Shown here one piece after another: positions 50,943 to 59,484 of a stretch of 64,000 bases of DNA; positions within the stretch are counted from its first letter, which is position 1; every line of letters starts with the position of its first letter. The notes under the pieces are model-generated. The model had not been told where the DNA came from, did not search any database, and saw only the letters and a program-made list of their open reading frames with translations. The translations under genes and the position numbers were made by a program. This DNA is from Gaiellasilicea sp038324115 (lineage in GTDB: Bacteria; Actinomycetota; Thermoleophilia; Gaiellales; Gaiellaceae). The DNA lies in assembly GCA_038324115.1 (NCBI GenBank), contig JBBQHQ010000001.1, forward strand, positions 1-64,000, written 5' to 3'.

Positions 50943-52624
50943 CGATCTGCGACTACCCGTTTTTCCACCTCCAAACGCGCGACGCGCTCCTCGGCGCCGG
51001 TCTCGCGGAAGCGGAGGTCGACGGCCCCGTCCTCGAGCGTCTTCTTGCCCACCGTGATCCGGATCGGGCAGCCGATCAGATCGGCGTCGGCGAACTTCTC
51101 GCCGGGCCGAAGCTCTCGATCGTCGAGAAGCACCTCGACGCCTGCGCCGGAGAGCGCTGCCGCAAGCTCGTCCCCGATCGCGACGAGCTCCGGGTTGTCC
51201 CAGCCGAGCACGACGAGGTGGACGTGGTAGGGCGCGATCGCTGCCGGCCAGACCATCCCGTCCTCTCCCCCGCGCTGCTCGACCGCGGCGGCGAGGACAC
51301 GCCCCGGCCCGATCCCATAGGAGCCCATGACGATGGTCTTCTCGGTCCCGTCCTCGTCCAGGTACCTGGCGCCGAAGGCCTCCGAGTAGCGGGTGCCGAG
51401 CTTGAAGATGTGCCCGACCTCGATCGCCGTCTGGAAGCCGAGCCGCCCCCCGCAGACAGGGCAGGTGTCGCCCTCCTTGGGCTGGCGGATGTCGGCGAAC
51501 TCGGCCTGGTAGTCGCGTCCGGCCTCAACGCCGCGTAGGTGCCAGCCGGTCCGGTTCGCGCCCGAGACGAACTGCCCCGAGCGCAGCGCTTCGTCCGCGA
51601 GCACCGGGCCGGCGAAGCCGACGGGTCCGAGCGAGCCGCCCTCGGCGCCGAAACCCGCCCGAATCTCTTCGTCAGTTGCCGGCCGGTAGTCGGAGCCGAG
51701 CACCGCTTGCAGCTTGGCCTCTTCGAGCCGGTCGTCCCCGCGGAGGAGTGCGAGCACGAGCGTCCCGTCGTCCTTCACCACAGGCATCGCCTTCGTGGTC
51801 GTGGCGACGTCGATCGAGAGCAACTGCGCGAGCGCCTCGCAGGTGCGCGTCTCCGGCGTCTCGATCTCCTCGGGCGCGTCGAGTTCCGGCGGAACCTCGG
51901 ACGGCCGCGGGATCCCCTGGGCGATCTCCAGGTCAGCCGCGTAGTCGCCGTTCTCGCAGGTCACGAGCGTGTTCTCGCCCGAGCCGGAAGGCGCCAGGTA
52001 GTCGAGCGACTCGCTCCCGCCCATCATCCCGCTCTCGGCCTGGACGCCGAACGTCTCGATCCCGCAGCGCTCGAAGATCCGCTCGTAGGCGCCCTTGTGC
52101 GCCTGGAAGCTGACGTCGAGCCCCGCCTCGTCGCGGTCGAACGAATACGAGTCCTTCATCACGAACTCGCGCACCCGGAGGAGCCCACCGCGCGGCCGGG
52201 GCTCGTCGCGATTCTTGGTCTGGAAGTGGTACCAGGACTGCGGCAGTTGCCGGTAGCTCTGAAGCTCGAGGGCGTGAAAGGTGAACGTCTCCTCGTGGGT
52301 GAGCGGCAGGACGAAGTCGCGCCCGTTGCGGTCTTCCAGCTTGAAGAGCTCGGGGATGCCGTAGCGGCCCGTCTTGATCCAGAACTCGGCGGGCGTGAGC
52401 ACCGGCGCGGCCATCTCCTGCGCGCCGATCGCGTCCAGCTCCTCACGGACGATCTGCTCGACCTTGCGGTGGACGCGCCAGCCGAGCGGCAGGTACGTCC
52501 AGAGGCCTGCGCCAACCTGGCGGATGAAGCCGCCGCGGACGAGCAGCTTGTGCGAGAGCGCCTCGGCGTCGGCCGGCGCGTCGCGCAGGGTCGGAAGATG
52601 CAGCTGGGACGCGCGGTGGATCAT
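50939..52624 (-). CDS. proS: Prolyl-tRNA synthetase
   Basis: A 561-residue class II synthetase of the bacterial type. The N-terminal catalytic core has motif 2/3-like segments (RDEPRPRGGLLRVREFVMKDSYSFD and GSYGIGPGRVLAAAVEQ). The INS editing domain lies at about 225-380, with CPVCGGRLGF just after it. The C-terminal anticodon-binding domain is about 430-550. ATG 52624 gives the usual IHRASQLHLPTLRDAP start. The XRE gene follows it with an ATGA overlap. A tRNA-Pro gene lies 2.5 kb away. It is the last large gene of the ispG-rseP-dxr series. Confidence 0.96.
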   Translation of the reverse strand: MIHRASQLHLPTLRDAPADAEALSHKLLVRGGFIRQVGAGLWTYLPLGWRVHRKVEQIVREELDAIGAQEMAAPVLTPAEFWIKTGRYGIPELFKLEDRNGRDFVLPLTHEETFTFHALELQSYRQLPQSWYHFQTKNRDEPRPRGGLLRVREFVMKDSYSFDRDEAGLDVSFQAHKGAYERIFERCGIETFGVQAESGMMGGSESLDYLAPSGSGENTLVTCENGDYAADLEIAQGIPRPSEVPPELDAPEEIETPETRTCEALAQLLSIDVATTTKAMPVVKDDGTLVLALLRGDDRLEEAKLQAVLGSDYRPATDEEIRAGFGAEGGSLGPVGFAGPVLADEALRSGQFVSGANRTGWHLRGVEAGRDYQAEFADIRQPKEGDTCPVCGGRLGFQTAIEVGHIFKLGTRYSEAFGARYLDEDGTEKTIVMGSYGIGPGRVLAAAVEQRGGEDGMVWPAAIAPYHVHLVVLGWDNPELVAIGDELAAALSGAGVEVLLDDRELRPGEKFADADLIGCPIRITVGKKTLEDGAVDLRFRETGAEERVARLEVEKRVVADR

Positions 52625-52637
52625 CGCGAGAGACTAG

Positions 52638-52713
52638 TCGAGCGACGGCCGCCGGAGGCGGCCCTTTAGGGGTCTTGGCGCGGATCGGGGTCTGCTCCTG
52701 CAGATCCCGATCC
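52638..52713. repeat. Two-hairpin dispersed element, copy 2
   Basis: Same order as the element at 37214-37291: hairpin B (GGCCGCC-GGA-GGCGGCC, 52647-52663), the linker CCCTTTAGGGGTCTT (52662-52676), and hairpin A (GGATCGGG plus TCTGC arms around TCCT, 52682-52713). The ispG stop lies in the linker and hairpin A encodes the odd ispG tail, so the element appears inserted at the ispG end, just before proS. Confidence 0.7.
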
Positions 52714-53853
52714 TGCTTGCGCCCCGAGAGGGATGAGCGAGGCTTCGGCCATCGCGAGCGCGGCGGGCTTCGCCATCTTGAGGCGCTTGGGCCGCTTCAT
52801 CCCCGCCTCGAGCCAGCGGTCGATCTCGAAGAAGAGCTCGTCGATCAGGATGTCGGAGCTGACTTTCTTGAGGACGCGGCCGTGGGCGTAGATGAAGCCG
52901 ACGTCGCGACCGCCGGCGATCCCGAAATCGGCGTCGCCCGCCTCCCCCGGTCCGTTCACCGCGCAGCCCATCACCGCAACCTCGAAGGCCTGCGGGTACG
53001 CCTTAAGGCGCTCCTCGACGACGATGGCGAGCTTCTCGACGCCGACGTTGTCGCGGCCGCACGAGGGGCAGGAGATCATCACCGGGCCGCGCTCGCGGAG
53101 GCCGAGAGCCTTGAGGATCTCGAAGGCGGTCTCGATCTCCTTGACGGGGTCCGCGGTCAGCGAGACGCGGATGGTGTCGCCGATCCCGTCCGCGAGCAGC
53201 GCCCCCATCCCGACGGCGCTCTTGATCGAGCCTGAGAAGGGTGTCCCCGCCTCGGTGACGCCGAGGTGGAGCGGGTACGGAACCTTCGCGGCGAGCATCC
53301 GGTAGGCCCGGATCATCGTCGGGACGTGGCTCGACTTGACCGAGATCTTGAAGTCGCGAAAGTCGAGCTTCTCGAGCAGCTCCACCTCCTCGATCGCGGC
53401 GGCGACGAGTGCCTCCGCCTGGTCGGCCTGAGCGAGCTCGTCGAGGTGCTTGGGCAGCGAGCCGGAGTTGGCGCCGATCCGCATCGGGATCCCGGCCTTC
53501 TTCGCCGCCTCGACGACGAGCGCGACCTTGTCGGGGCCGCCGATGTTGCCGGGATTGATCCGGACGGCGGCGACGCCGGCGTCGATCGCCTTGAGCGCGA
53601 GGGAGGCGTTGAAGTGGATGTCGGCGATCACCGGGATCGGCGAAAACCGGACGATGCGCTTCAGGGCCTCAGCGTCCTCGAGCTTCGGGACCGCACAGCG
53701 AACGACCTCGCAGCCGGCTGAGGCGAGCGCGGCGATCTGCGCGGTCGTCGCCTCGACGTCGCGCGTGGGAGTCAGGGTCATCGACTGGACGACGACGGGT
53801 GCGCCGCCGCCGATTGCGACTCCTCCGACCTTGATCTGCACCTCCGACGCCAT
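52666..53853 (-). CDS. ispG: (E)-4-hydroxy-3-methylbut-2-enyl-diphosphate synthase IspG
   Basis: A 395-residue IspG, the sixth enzyme of the MEP isoprenoid pathway, reducing MEcPP to HMBPP. The TIM-barrel segment has VQSMTLTPTRDVEATTAQI and IPVIADIHFNASLAL. The Fe4S4 ligands are in ISCPSCGRDN and AVMGCAVNGPGEAGDADFGIAGG. The protein ends with an unusual Gly/Ala/Asp-Pro tail (AQAGSGSAGADPDPRQDP) coded by hairpin A of the dispersed element. ATG 53853 fits the family N-terminus. It forms an operon with rseP (23 bp gap) and dxr. Confidence 0.95.
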   Translation of the reverse strand: MASEVQIKVGGVAIGGGAPVVVQSMTLTPTRDVEATTAQIAALASAGCEVVRCAVPKLEDAEALKRIVRFSPIPVIADIHFNASLALKAIDAGVAAVRINPGNIGGPDKVALVVEAAKKAGIPMRIGANSGSLPKHLDELAQADQAEALVAAAIEEVELLEKLDFRDFKISVKSSHVPTMIRAYRMLAAKVPYPLHLGVTEAGTPFSGSIKSAVGMGALLADGIGDTIRVSLTADPVKEIETAFEILKALGLRERGPVMISCPSCGRDNVGVEKLAIVVEERLKAYPQAFEVAVMGCAVNGPGEAGDADFGIAGGRDVGFIYAHGRVLKKVSSDILIDELFFEIDRWLEAGMKRPKRLKMAKPAALAMAEASLIPLGAQAGSGSAGADPDPRQDP

Positions 53854-53876
53854 CCCCGACAGGGTACCCGGGCGGA

Positions 53877-55091
53877 CTAGCCGCCCAGGCGGCCGATGTC
53901 GTTCGTCAAGCCGATCATGAAGAGCAGGAGGACGAGCGCGATCCCGACGACCGAGACCCGCTCGTAGACCTCCCGGGCGACCGCCTTGCCGCGGATCCCC
54001 TCGATCAGCGAGAACGTGATGTGACCGCCGTCGAGCGGCAGGAGCGGGAGCAGGTTCAGGAGCGCGAGCGAGAGGCTGATCAGGCCGAGCACCCAGAGGT
54101 AGTCCTCCGCACCCCGGTCGACCGCCTGCGAGGAGCCCTGGACGATCCCGACCGGGCTGGAGATCTCGCTCCGGCCCGAGCCCGTGACGAGCCGGCCGAG
54201 CGACTTGCCGATCTCCTTCGTCACGATCCCGGTGACCCGGACGGCCTGCCACGACGACTCGACGGCGCCGAGCGGCTCGCCGCGGAGGGCGAAGCCGAGC
54301 CGGTAGACGTCCTCGCGCAGCTCGGGCCGAACGGGCCCGAGGGTGACGCGGCGGCCGTCGCGGACGACCTCGACGGTGAGCGGGCTGCCCTTCGAGCCGG
54401 AGATCTGCGCCGGGATGTCGGCGGGCTCGGTCACGGTCGCGCTGCCGATACCGACGATCCGGTCGCCGGGCTGGAGCCCCGCCTGGAGCGCGGGCGAGTC
54501 GGGCAGGACGCTGCCGACGACCTGAGTCGCGCGTCCCCCGCCCGCCATGAACAGTCCTGCGAAGAGCGCGATCGCGAGGAGCAGGTTGGCGCCCGGGCCG
54601 GCGACGATCACGGCGACTCGCTTCCATGTACGTGCCCGCCAATAGGCATCCGGGGCGAGCGCGTCCGCCACCTCGACGCCGCCGCGTTCGGCCGCCTTCC
54701 GCGCGACGGGGCTGAGATCCGCGATCTCGAGGCGGTGCCGGAGCGACGCGATCGTCGGCCGCGCCGCGTCGTAGTCCTCGGCCTCGAGCTCGCGGCGCAG
54801 CTCCTCGACGGGCGCGCGCAGGTCACGCTCCTCCGCGACCGCCCGCCCGAAGTGCGCGTCGAGGTCACCCGCGGCCGGACGGTGCATCCCCGGGATCTTC
54901 ACGTAGCCGCCGAGCGGGATCGCCCCGATCCCGTACTCGATCCCGTTCCGCTGGGTCTTCGCGAGCGCGGGCGGGAAGCCGATGTAGAACTTGCGCGGGT
55001 TCATCCCGACGGCGCGGGCGACGAGGAAATGGCCCCCTTCGTGGATCAGGATCAGGAGGCCGAGCCCGACGATCGAGATCAAGATGCTCAT
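53877..55091 (-). CDS. rseP: Site-2 protease RseP/Rip-type
   Basis: A 404-residue intramembrane zinc metalloprotease. The first helix carries HEGGH (17-21), and the last helices carry LLPLLPLDGGH with the third zinc ligand Asp. One PDZ domain lies at about 185-275 (LQPGDRIVGIGSATV). Between helix 1 and the second helix is an insert of about 90 residues (HRPAAGDLDAHFGRAV ...) longer than in E. coli RseP. It cleaves anti-sigma factors or signal peptides in the membrane. ATG 55091 is 64 bp after dxr. Placement between dxr and ispG is conserved in actinobacteria. Confidence 0.93.
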   Translation of the reverse strand: MSILISIVGLGLLILIHEGGHFLVARAVGMNPRKFYIGFPPALAKTQRNGIEYGIGAIPLGGYVKIPGMHRPAAGDLDAHFGRAVAEERDLRAPVEELRRELEAEDYDAARPTIASLRHRLEIADLSPVARKAAERGGVEVADALAPDAYWRARTWKRVAVIVAGPGANLLLAIALFAGLFMAGGGRATQVVGSVLPDSPALQAGLQPGDRIVGIGSATVTEPADIPAQISGSKGSPLTVEVVRDGRRVTLGPVRPELREDVYRLGFALRGEPLGAVESSWQAVRVTGIVTKEIGKSLGRLVTGSGRSEISSPVGIVQGSSQAVDRGAEDYLWVLGLISLSLALLNLLPLLPLDGGHITFSLIEGIRGKAVAREVYERVSVVGIALVLLLFMIGLTNDIGRLGG

Positions 55092-55155
55092 GCCCGCTCC
55101 AGCGCCGGCAGAGCCAACGCTTCCGCTCCTGACAGCTCCGTCGAGCCTACGCTGT

Positions 55156-56232
55156 TCATGCGACGCTCCGGCTCGCGGAGGCGGCGCGGCGAGCCCGGGC
55201 GTCGGCCTCGATCAGCTCGTCGAGGTCGCGGGCGGGGGCTCCGTCCACGGCGGCGAGCGCGTCGGCGACGATCTCGGCGATCTCCAGAAAGCCGACCCGA
55301 CCCTCCAGGAACGCGGCGACCGCGACCTCGTTGGCGGCGTTGAAGGCACATGGCAGCGTCCCGCCCGCCTCCCCCGCCGTGCGCGCAAGCGCAAGGAGCG
55401 GGAACGTCTCCAGGTCGGGCGCCGAGAACTCGAGCGTCAACCCCGACGCGAGATCGAGCGCCGGCACAGGGGTCGCCGGGCGATCGGGATAGCCGAGCGC
55501 AAAGGAGATCGGGACGCGCATGTCGGGCAGGCCGAGATGCGCGAGCGCGGCCCCGTCCCGGAAACGCACGAGGGAGTGGACGACAGACGTCGGATGGACG
55601 ACGACCTCGATCCGGTCGTACGGGATGGCGAAGAGGTAGTGGGCCTCGATCAGCTCGAGCCCCTTGTTCGCGAGCGTCGCCGAGTCGACGGTGATCTTCG
55701 GGCCCATGCTCCACGTCGGGTGGGCCAGAGCGTCCTCGACGCTCACCTCCGCCAGTTCGTCGCGCGTGCGGCCTCGGAACGGCCCGCCGGATGCGGTCAG
55801 GACGAGCGAATCGACGGAATCGGCGTCACGGCCCTCGAGGCACTGGAAGAGCGCGGAGTGCTCGGAGTCGACCGGGAGCAGCAGGCCGCCGCCGCGCCGC
55901 TGTGCGGCCAGGGCAAGCTCCCCTGCGGCGACGAGGCTCTCCTTGTTCGCGAGCGCCAGCGTGAGGCCGCGCTCCAGCGTCCAGAGCGTCGCGCCGATCC
56001 CCGCGAAGCCGACGACGGCGTTGAGGACGACGTCGGGCTCGGCCCGCTCGAGCAGCTCGGTCAGATCTCCCCCGGTCTGCACGTGCTCGACACCGTGGGC
56101 CGCGGCGAGTTGCGTCAGGTCGCTCGAGCCGGACGCGATCGCACAGAGCTCGAGCTCGGACGACGCCTCGACGACTTCGATCGCCTGTCGGCCGATCGAG
56201 CCGGTTGCACCCAGAAGAGCGATCCGCCGCAT
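55156..56232 (-). CDS. dxr: 1-deoxy-D-xylulose-5-phosphate reductoisomerase
   Basis: A 358-residue Dxr, the second MEP-pathway enzyme. The NADPH site is GATGSIGRQAIEV (8-20), and VVGGxxx-like NAVVGFAGIGAT and LALANKESLVAAGEL follow. The substrate/metal region has LPVDSEHSALFQCLEG and LTASGGPFRG, and TVDSATLANKGLELIEAHYLF. Fosmidomycin-type inhibitors act at this site. It is slightly shorter than E. coli Dxr (398). ATG 56232 follows a short 50-bp gap after the lipoprotein gene. With ispG two genes on, it gives two steps of the MEP route. Confidence 0.96.
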   Translation of the reverse strand: MRRIALLGATGSIGRQAIEVVEASSELELCAIASGSSDLTQLAAAHGVEHVQTGGDLTELLERAEPDVVLNAVVGFAGIGATLWTLERGLTLALANKESLVAAGELALAAQRRGGGLLLPVDSEHSALFQCLEGRDADSVDSLVLTASGGPFRGRTRDELAEVSVEDALAHPTWSMGPKITVDSATLANKGLELIEAHYLFAIPYDRIEVVVHPTSVVHSLVRFRDGAALAHLGLPDMRVPISFALGYPDRPATPVPALDLASGLTLEFSAPDLETFPLLALARTAGEAGGTLPCAFNAANEVAVAAFLEGRVGFLEIAEIVADALAAVDGAPARDLDELIEADARARRAASASRSVA

Positions 56233-56282
56233 CGGAACAGTCTAGGGAGGGTCGGTGGGGTGTCGCGCCGCCCGGCGCCGCC

Positions 56283-56609
56283 TCAGGGCGCCTGGTTTCC
56301 CGGGCCGCGCGCGTTCCGGGCCGCGATCGCCGCCAGACAGCCGCGGCGGGCGTTCGCGGCGCTCTCCTTCGAGGTGCTTCCCACCGCCGAGGCCGTCGCG
56401 TTCGCGACCGCTTCGGACGTCGCGTCCTTGACGCCGTAGCGCTCCGCCACGTACTCGACCGAGCCGATCGAGCAGATCGCGTAGGCGCCGCGGTACGCGA
56501 CCGGCTGCTCGTTCAACGGCACGATCGGCGTGGCGTCGTCCCCGCCGCAGCCACCGAGCACGAGCAGGGCCAGCGCCAGCGCGAGAAGCGCCAGGGCGAG
56601 CGCACGCAT
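56283..56609 (-). CDS. Small lipoprotein, function unknown
   Basis: A 108-residue protein with a Leu/Ala-rich signal peptide ending in a lipobox (VLGGC, Cys21). The mature part is short, with two further Cys (YAICSIG and RRGCLAA) that could form a disulfide outside the membrane. It lies between cdsA (4 bp gap) and dxr on the same strand, so it belongs to the translation/envelope operon. I recognise no family. It may be a clade-specific insertion in this otherwise conserved gene order. Confidence 0.75.
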   Translation of the reverse strand: MRALALALLALALALLVLGGCGGDDATPIVPLNEQPVAYRGAYAICSIGSVEYVAERYGVKDATSEAVANATASAVGSTSKESAANARRGCLAAIAARNARGPGNQAP

Positions 56610-56613
56610 CGGG

Positions 56614-57411
56614 CTAGGCCTGACCGAAGGCCAGCACGACGTAGAACGCCGCCACGACGGCGAAAAGGTGGGCGTCGATCCGGTCGAGCATCCCGCCGTG
56701 GCCGCCGAGCAGCCGGCCGGAGTCCTTGACGTCGAGGTCGCGCTTGAGCGCCGACTCGAACAGGTCGCCCGCCGCGCCGGCGAGCGCGATCGTGCCGCCG
56801 AGGATCACCGAGCGCCAGCCCTCCATGAAGCCGGTGTCGTAGAGGGCGAAGAAGGCGACGGCGATCGCGACCGCGGTCCCGGCCAGGAAGCCCTCCCACG
56901 TCTTCGCCGGCGAGAGTGCCGGCGCCAGCTTGTGCCGGCCGAGCAGGCGCCCGGCGCCGTAGGCGGCCGTGTCGTCCGCGAAGACCGCGAGCAGGACGGT
57001 GAACGCCGCGAGCTCGCCGTTCTCGGGGATCCCTCGCAGGAGCGCCAGGTGACCGAGCCCGAGCGCGATCCAGGCGACCGGCATCACGGTCGCGCTGATC
57101 GTCACCGTCGCCGTCTGCCGCGTCTCCGCGATCCCGTAGAGCACGAACGCCAGAAAGAACGTGAGCATGAAGCCACCGAGCATCCAGTCGATCCCGCCCT
57201 GCTCCGCGCCGACGAGCGTCGTCATCGCGCCGGCATACCCGGCCAGGACGAGCGGGCGCAGCGAGCGCGCCATCGCGTAGAGCTCGTGCAGCGCGATCAG
57301 CGCGGCGACGAGGAGCAGGCCGAGCAGCCACCAGCCGCCGAGATGCACGAGGACGAGCAGGATCGGCAGCCCGACGACCGTGACGAGCACCCGCGAGAGG
57401 AGCTGGTTCAT
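56614..57411 (-). CDS. cdsA: Phosphatidate cytidylyltransferase
   Basis: A 265-residue multi-helix membrane enzyme making CDP-diacylglycerol from phosphatidic acid and CTP. The signature is complete: ALKRDLDVKDSGRLLGGHGG then MLDRIDAHLF near the C-terminus. Eight or so hydrophobic helices precede it. Its product feeds the phosphatidyltransferase at 43197. ATG 57411 overlaps the uppS stop by 4 bp. It is one of the conserved rpsB-to-proS series. Confidence 0.95.
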   Translation of the reverse strand: MNQLLSRVLVTVVGLPILLVLVHLGGWWLLGLLLVAALIALHELYAMARSLRPLVLAGYAGAMTTLVGAEQGGIDWMLGGFMLTFFLAFVLYGIAETRQTATVTISATVMPVAWIALGLGHLALLRGIPENGELAAFTVLLAVFADDTAAYGAGRLLGRHKLAPALSPAKTWEGFLAGTAVAIAVAFFALYDTGFMEGWRSVILGGTIALAGAAGDLFESALKRDLDVKDSGRLLGGHGGMLDRIDAHLFAVVAAFYVVLAFGQA

Positions 57412-58118
57412 CTCCCTCCGAAACGCCGCTGCCGGCTCGCGTACTGGCCGAGCGCCTCGCGCAGCTCCGCCTCGCCGAAGTCGGGCCAGAGCGTGTCCAC
57501 GAAGACGAGCTCGGCGTAGGCGAGCTGCCAGAGGAGGAAGTTGGAGAGGCGCAGCTCGCCGGAGGTGCGGATGAGCAGGTCGGGGTCCGGCAGGCCCGGA
57601 GCCGAGAGCCGCGAGGCGACCGCGTTCTCGTCGATCTCGCCTGCCGGGACACCGTCCTCCACGAGTCGCCGGGCCGCCTCCACGAGCTCGTCCCGGCCGC
57701 CGTAGTCGAAGGCGATCCAGAGGTCGAGGGTGTCGTTCGCGGCCGTGTGAGCCTCCAGGCCCTCCATCTGCGCCCGCAGCGACTCCGGGGCGCGGTCGCG
57801 GCGCCCGAAGAAGCGCGTGCGCACGCCCTGCTCGGCGAGATCGGGGAGCTCACGCTCGATCGTCTCCGCGAAGATCTCCATCAGGTCGTCCACCTCGCCG
57901 ACGGGGCGCGACCAGTTCTCGGTCGAGAAGGCGTAGACGGCGAGCGAGCGGACGCCGAGGTCGATCGCCGCCTCGACGGTGCGCCGGAGCGCACGCGTCC
58001 CGGCCCGGTGGCCGTCGGCGACGGGCCGCCCGTGCGCCTCCGCCCAGCGGCCGTTCCCGTCCATGATGATCGCGACGCTTCGGGCCTCGCCCGTCGCGCT
58101 CAGCTGTCCGGCCTCCAC
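57408..58118 (-). CDS. uppS: Isoprenyl diphosphate (undecaprenyl) synthase
   Basis: A 236-residue cis-prenyltransferase that builds the C50-C55 lipid carrier for cell-wall precursors. Landmarks are VAIIMDGNGRWAEAHG (Asp18), GHRAGTRALRRTVE, SVRSLAVYAFSTENWSRP-like LAVYAFSTENW, and the C-terminal DLLIRTSGELRLSNFLLWQLAYAE. ATG 58118 is 28 bp after frr. The product links the MEP pathway genes (dxr, ispG) to MurT/GatD-modified lipid II. Confidence 0.96.
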   Translation of the reverse strand: MEAGQLSATGEARSVAIIMDGNGRWAEAHGRPVADGHRAGTRALRRTVEAAIDLGVRSLAVYAFSTENWSRPVGEVDDLMEIFAETIERELPDLAEQGVRTRFFGRRDRAPESLRAQMEGLEAHTAANDTLDLWIAFDYGGRDELVEAARRLVEDGVPAGEIDENAVASRLSAPGLPDPDLLIRTSGELRLSNFLLWQLAYAELVFVDTLWPDFGEAELREALGQYASRQRRFGGR

Positions 58119-58146
58119 GACGTCAGAGGTTCGATCCCGAGGGATC

Positions 58147-58710
58147 TCAGACCTCCATGATCTCTTGCTCTTTGTGCTTCATCAGGTCGTCGATCGTGCC
58201 CGTGTGCTCGTCGGTCAGCTTCTGCACCTGGGCTTCGGCGCGGCGCTCCTCGTCGTCGCCCACCTCGCCGTTCTTGACCAGGTCCTCGAGGTGCTTCATC
58301 ACGTCCCGCCGGATGTTCCGGATCGCGATCTTCCCGTCCTCGCCGGACTTGCGGACGAGCTTGACGAGCTCCTTGCGGCGCTCCTCGGTCAGCTGCGGGA
58401 TCGGGAGGCGGATCATCTTGCCGTCGTTCGACGGGCTCAGGCCAAGATCCGACTCCTGGATCGCCTTCTCGATCGCCTTGATCTGGGTGGGGTCGAACGG
58501 CTGGACGGTCAGGAGCCGCGGCTCGGGCGCGCCGATCGTGGCCATGTTCTTCAGCGGCGTCGGCGTGCCGTAGTAGTCGATCGTGATCCGGTCGAGGAGG
58601 GCGGCCGAGGCGCGCCCGGTACGCACGCCGTTGAACTCGCTGCGGGTCGAGTCGATCGACTTGTCCATCCTCAGGCCCGCGTCCTGGAGGAACTCCTCGA
58701 TGGTCGCCAT
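58147..58710 (-). CDS. frr: Ribosome recycling factor
   Basis: A 187-residue Frr, which separates ribosomal subunits after termination together with EF-G. The L-shaped two-domain pattern is visible: the long helical arm (MDKSIDSTRSEFNGVRTGRAS and the C-terminal EERRKELVKLVRKSGEDG ... IRNIRRDVMKHLE) and the small beta domain (YYGTPTPLKNMATI). ATG 58710 overlaps the pyrH stop by one base (TAATG). Confidence 0.97.
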   Translation of the reverse strand: MATIEEFLQDAGLRMDKSIDSTRSEFNGVRTGRASAALLDRITIDYYGTPTPLKNMATIGAPEPRLLTVQPFDPTQIKAIEKAIQESDLGLSPSNDGKMIRLPIPQLTEERRKELVKLVRKSGEDGKIAIRNIRRDVMKHLEDLVKNGEVGDDEERRAEAQVQKLTDEHTGTIDDLMKHKEQEIMEV

Positions 58711-59480
58711 TAACGCTCCTTCGTCGGTGTCGAGATGATCGTGCCTACCTGCTCACCGCCGGCGACGCGACGGATGTTGCCCTCCGCGAGCTCGAAGACG
58801 TGGATCGGGAGGTGGTTCTCCATGCAGAGCGAGAGCGCGGTCGTGTCCATCACCCGGAGCCCGCGCTCGATCGCCTCGAGGTGCGTCAGCTCCGGCAGGA
58901 ACGTCGCGTTCGGGTCGGTGCGCGGGTCGCCGTCATAGACGCCCCGGGTCCCGTTCTTCCCCATCAGGATCGCCTCGGCCCCGATCTCCAGGGCGCGCAG
59001 TGCGGCGGCCGTGTCGGTCGTGAAGAACGGGTTGCCGGTGCCCGCCGCGAAGATCACGATCCGGCCCTTCTCGAGGTGCCGCATCGCGCGGCGGCGGATG
59101 TACGGCTCGGCGACCTCGGAGACCTCGAGCGCCGAGAGGACGCGCGTGTCTGAGCCGAGCCGCTCCAGCGCGTCCTGGAGCGTGAGCGCGTTCAGGACGG
59201 TCGCGAGCATCCCAGCGTAGTCGCCGGTCGCGCGGTCCATCCCCTGCGCCGCCGCAGCCATCCCGCGGTAGATGTTGCCGCCGCCGACGACGATCGCGAG
59301 CTCGATGCCCTCCGTCTGCAGCTCGGTGATCTCGCCGGCGAGCCGACCGACCGTGAGCGGGTCGATCCCGTACTCCTGCTCGCCCATCAGGGCTTCGCCG
59401 GACAGCTTCAGCAGAACTCGCCGGAAGGCCGGAGCGGCGCCTGCCGGCGCCGTCTCCGTGTCCTCCGGTCGAACGGTCAC
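58710..59480 (-). CDS. pyrH: Uridylate kinase
   Basis: A 256-residue amino-acid-kinase-fold UMP kinase. Landmarks are VLLKLSGEALMGEQEYGIDP, VVGGGNIYRGM, MGKNGTRGVYDGDPRTDP and MENHLPIHVFEL. GTG 59480 is used because VTVRPEDTETAP starts shortly after the tsf stop, and the upstream reading is shadow. There is a ~20-residue extension before the first beta strand. It provides UDP for nucleic acids and sugar nucleotides, and is regulated by GTP/UTP in other bacteria. Confidence 0.95.
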   Translation of the reverse strand: MTVRPEDTETAPAGAAPAFRRVLLKLSGEALMGEQEYGIDPLTVGRLAGEITELQTEGIELAIVVGGGNIYRGMAAAAQGMDRATGDYAGMLATVLNALTLQDALERLGSDTRVLSALEVSEVAEPYIRRRAMRHLEKGRIVIFAAGTGNPFFTTDTAAALRALEIGAEAILMGKNGTRGVYDGDPRTDPNATFLPELTHLEAIERGLRVMDTTALSLCMENHLPIHVFELAEGNIRRVAGGEQVGTIISTPTKER

Positions 59481-59484
59481 CCGC

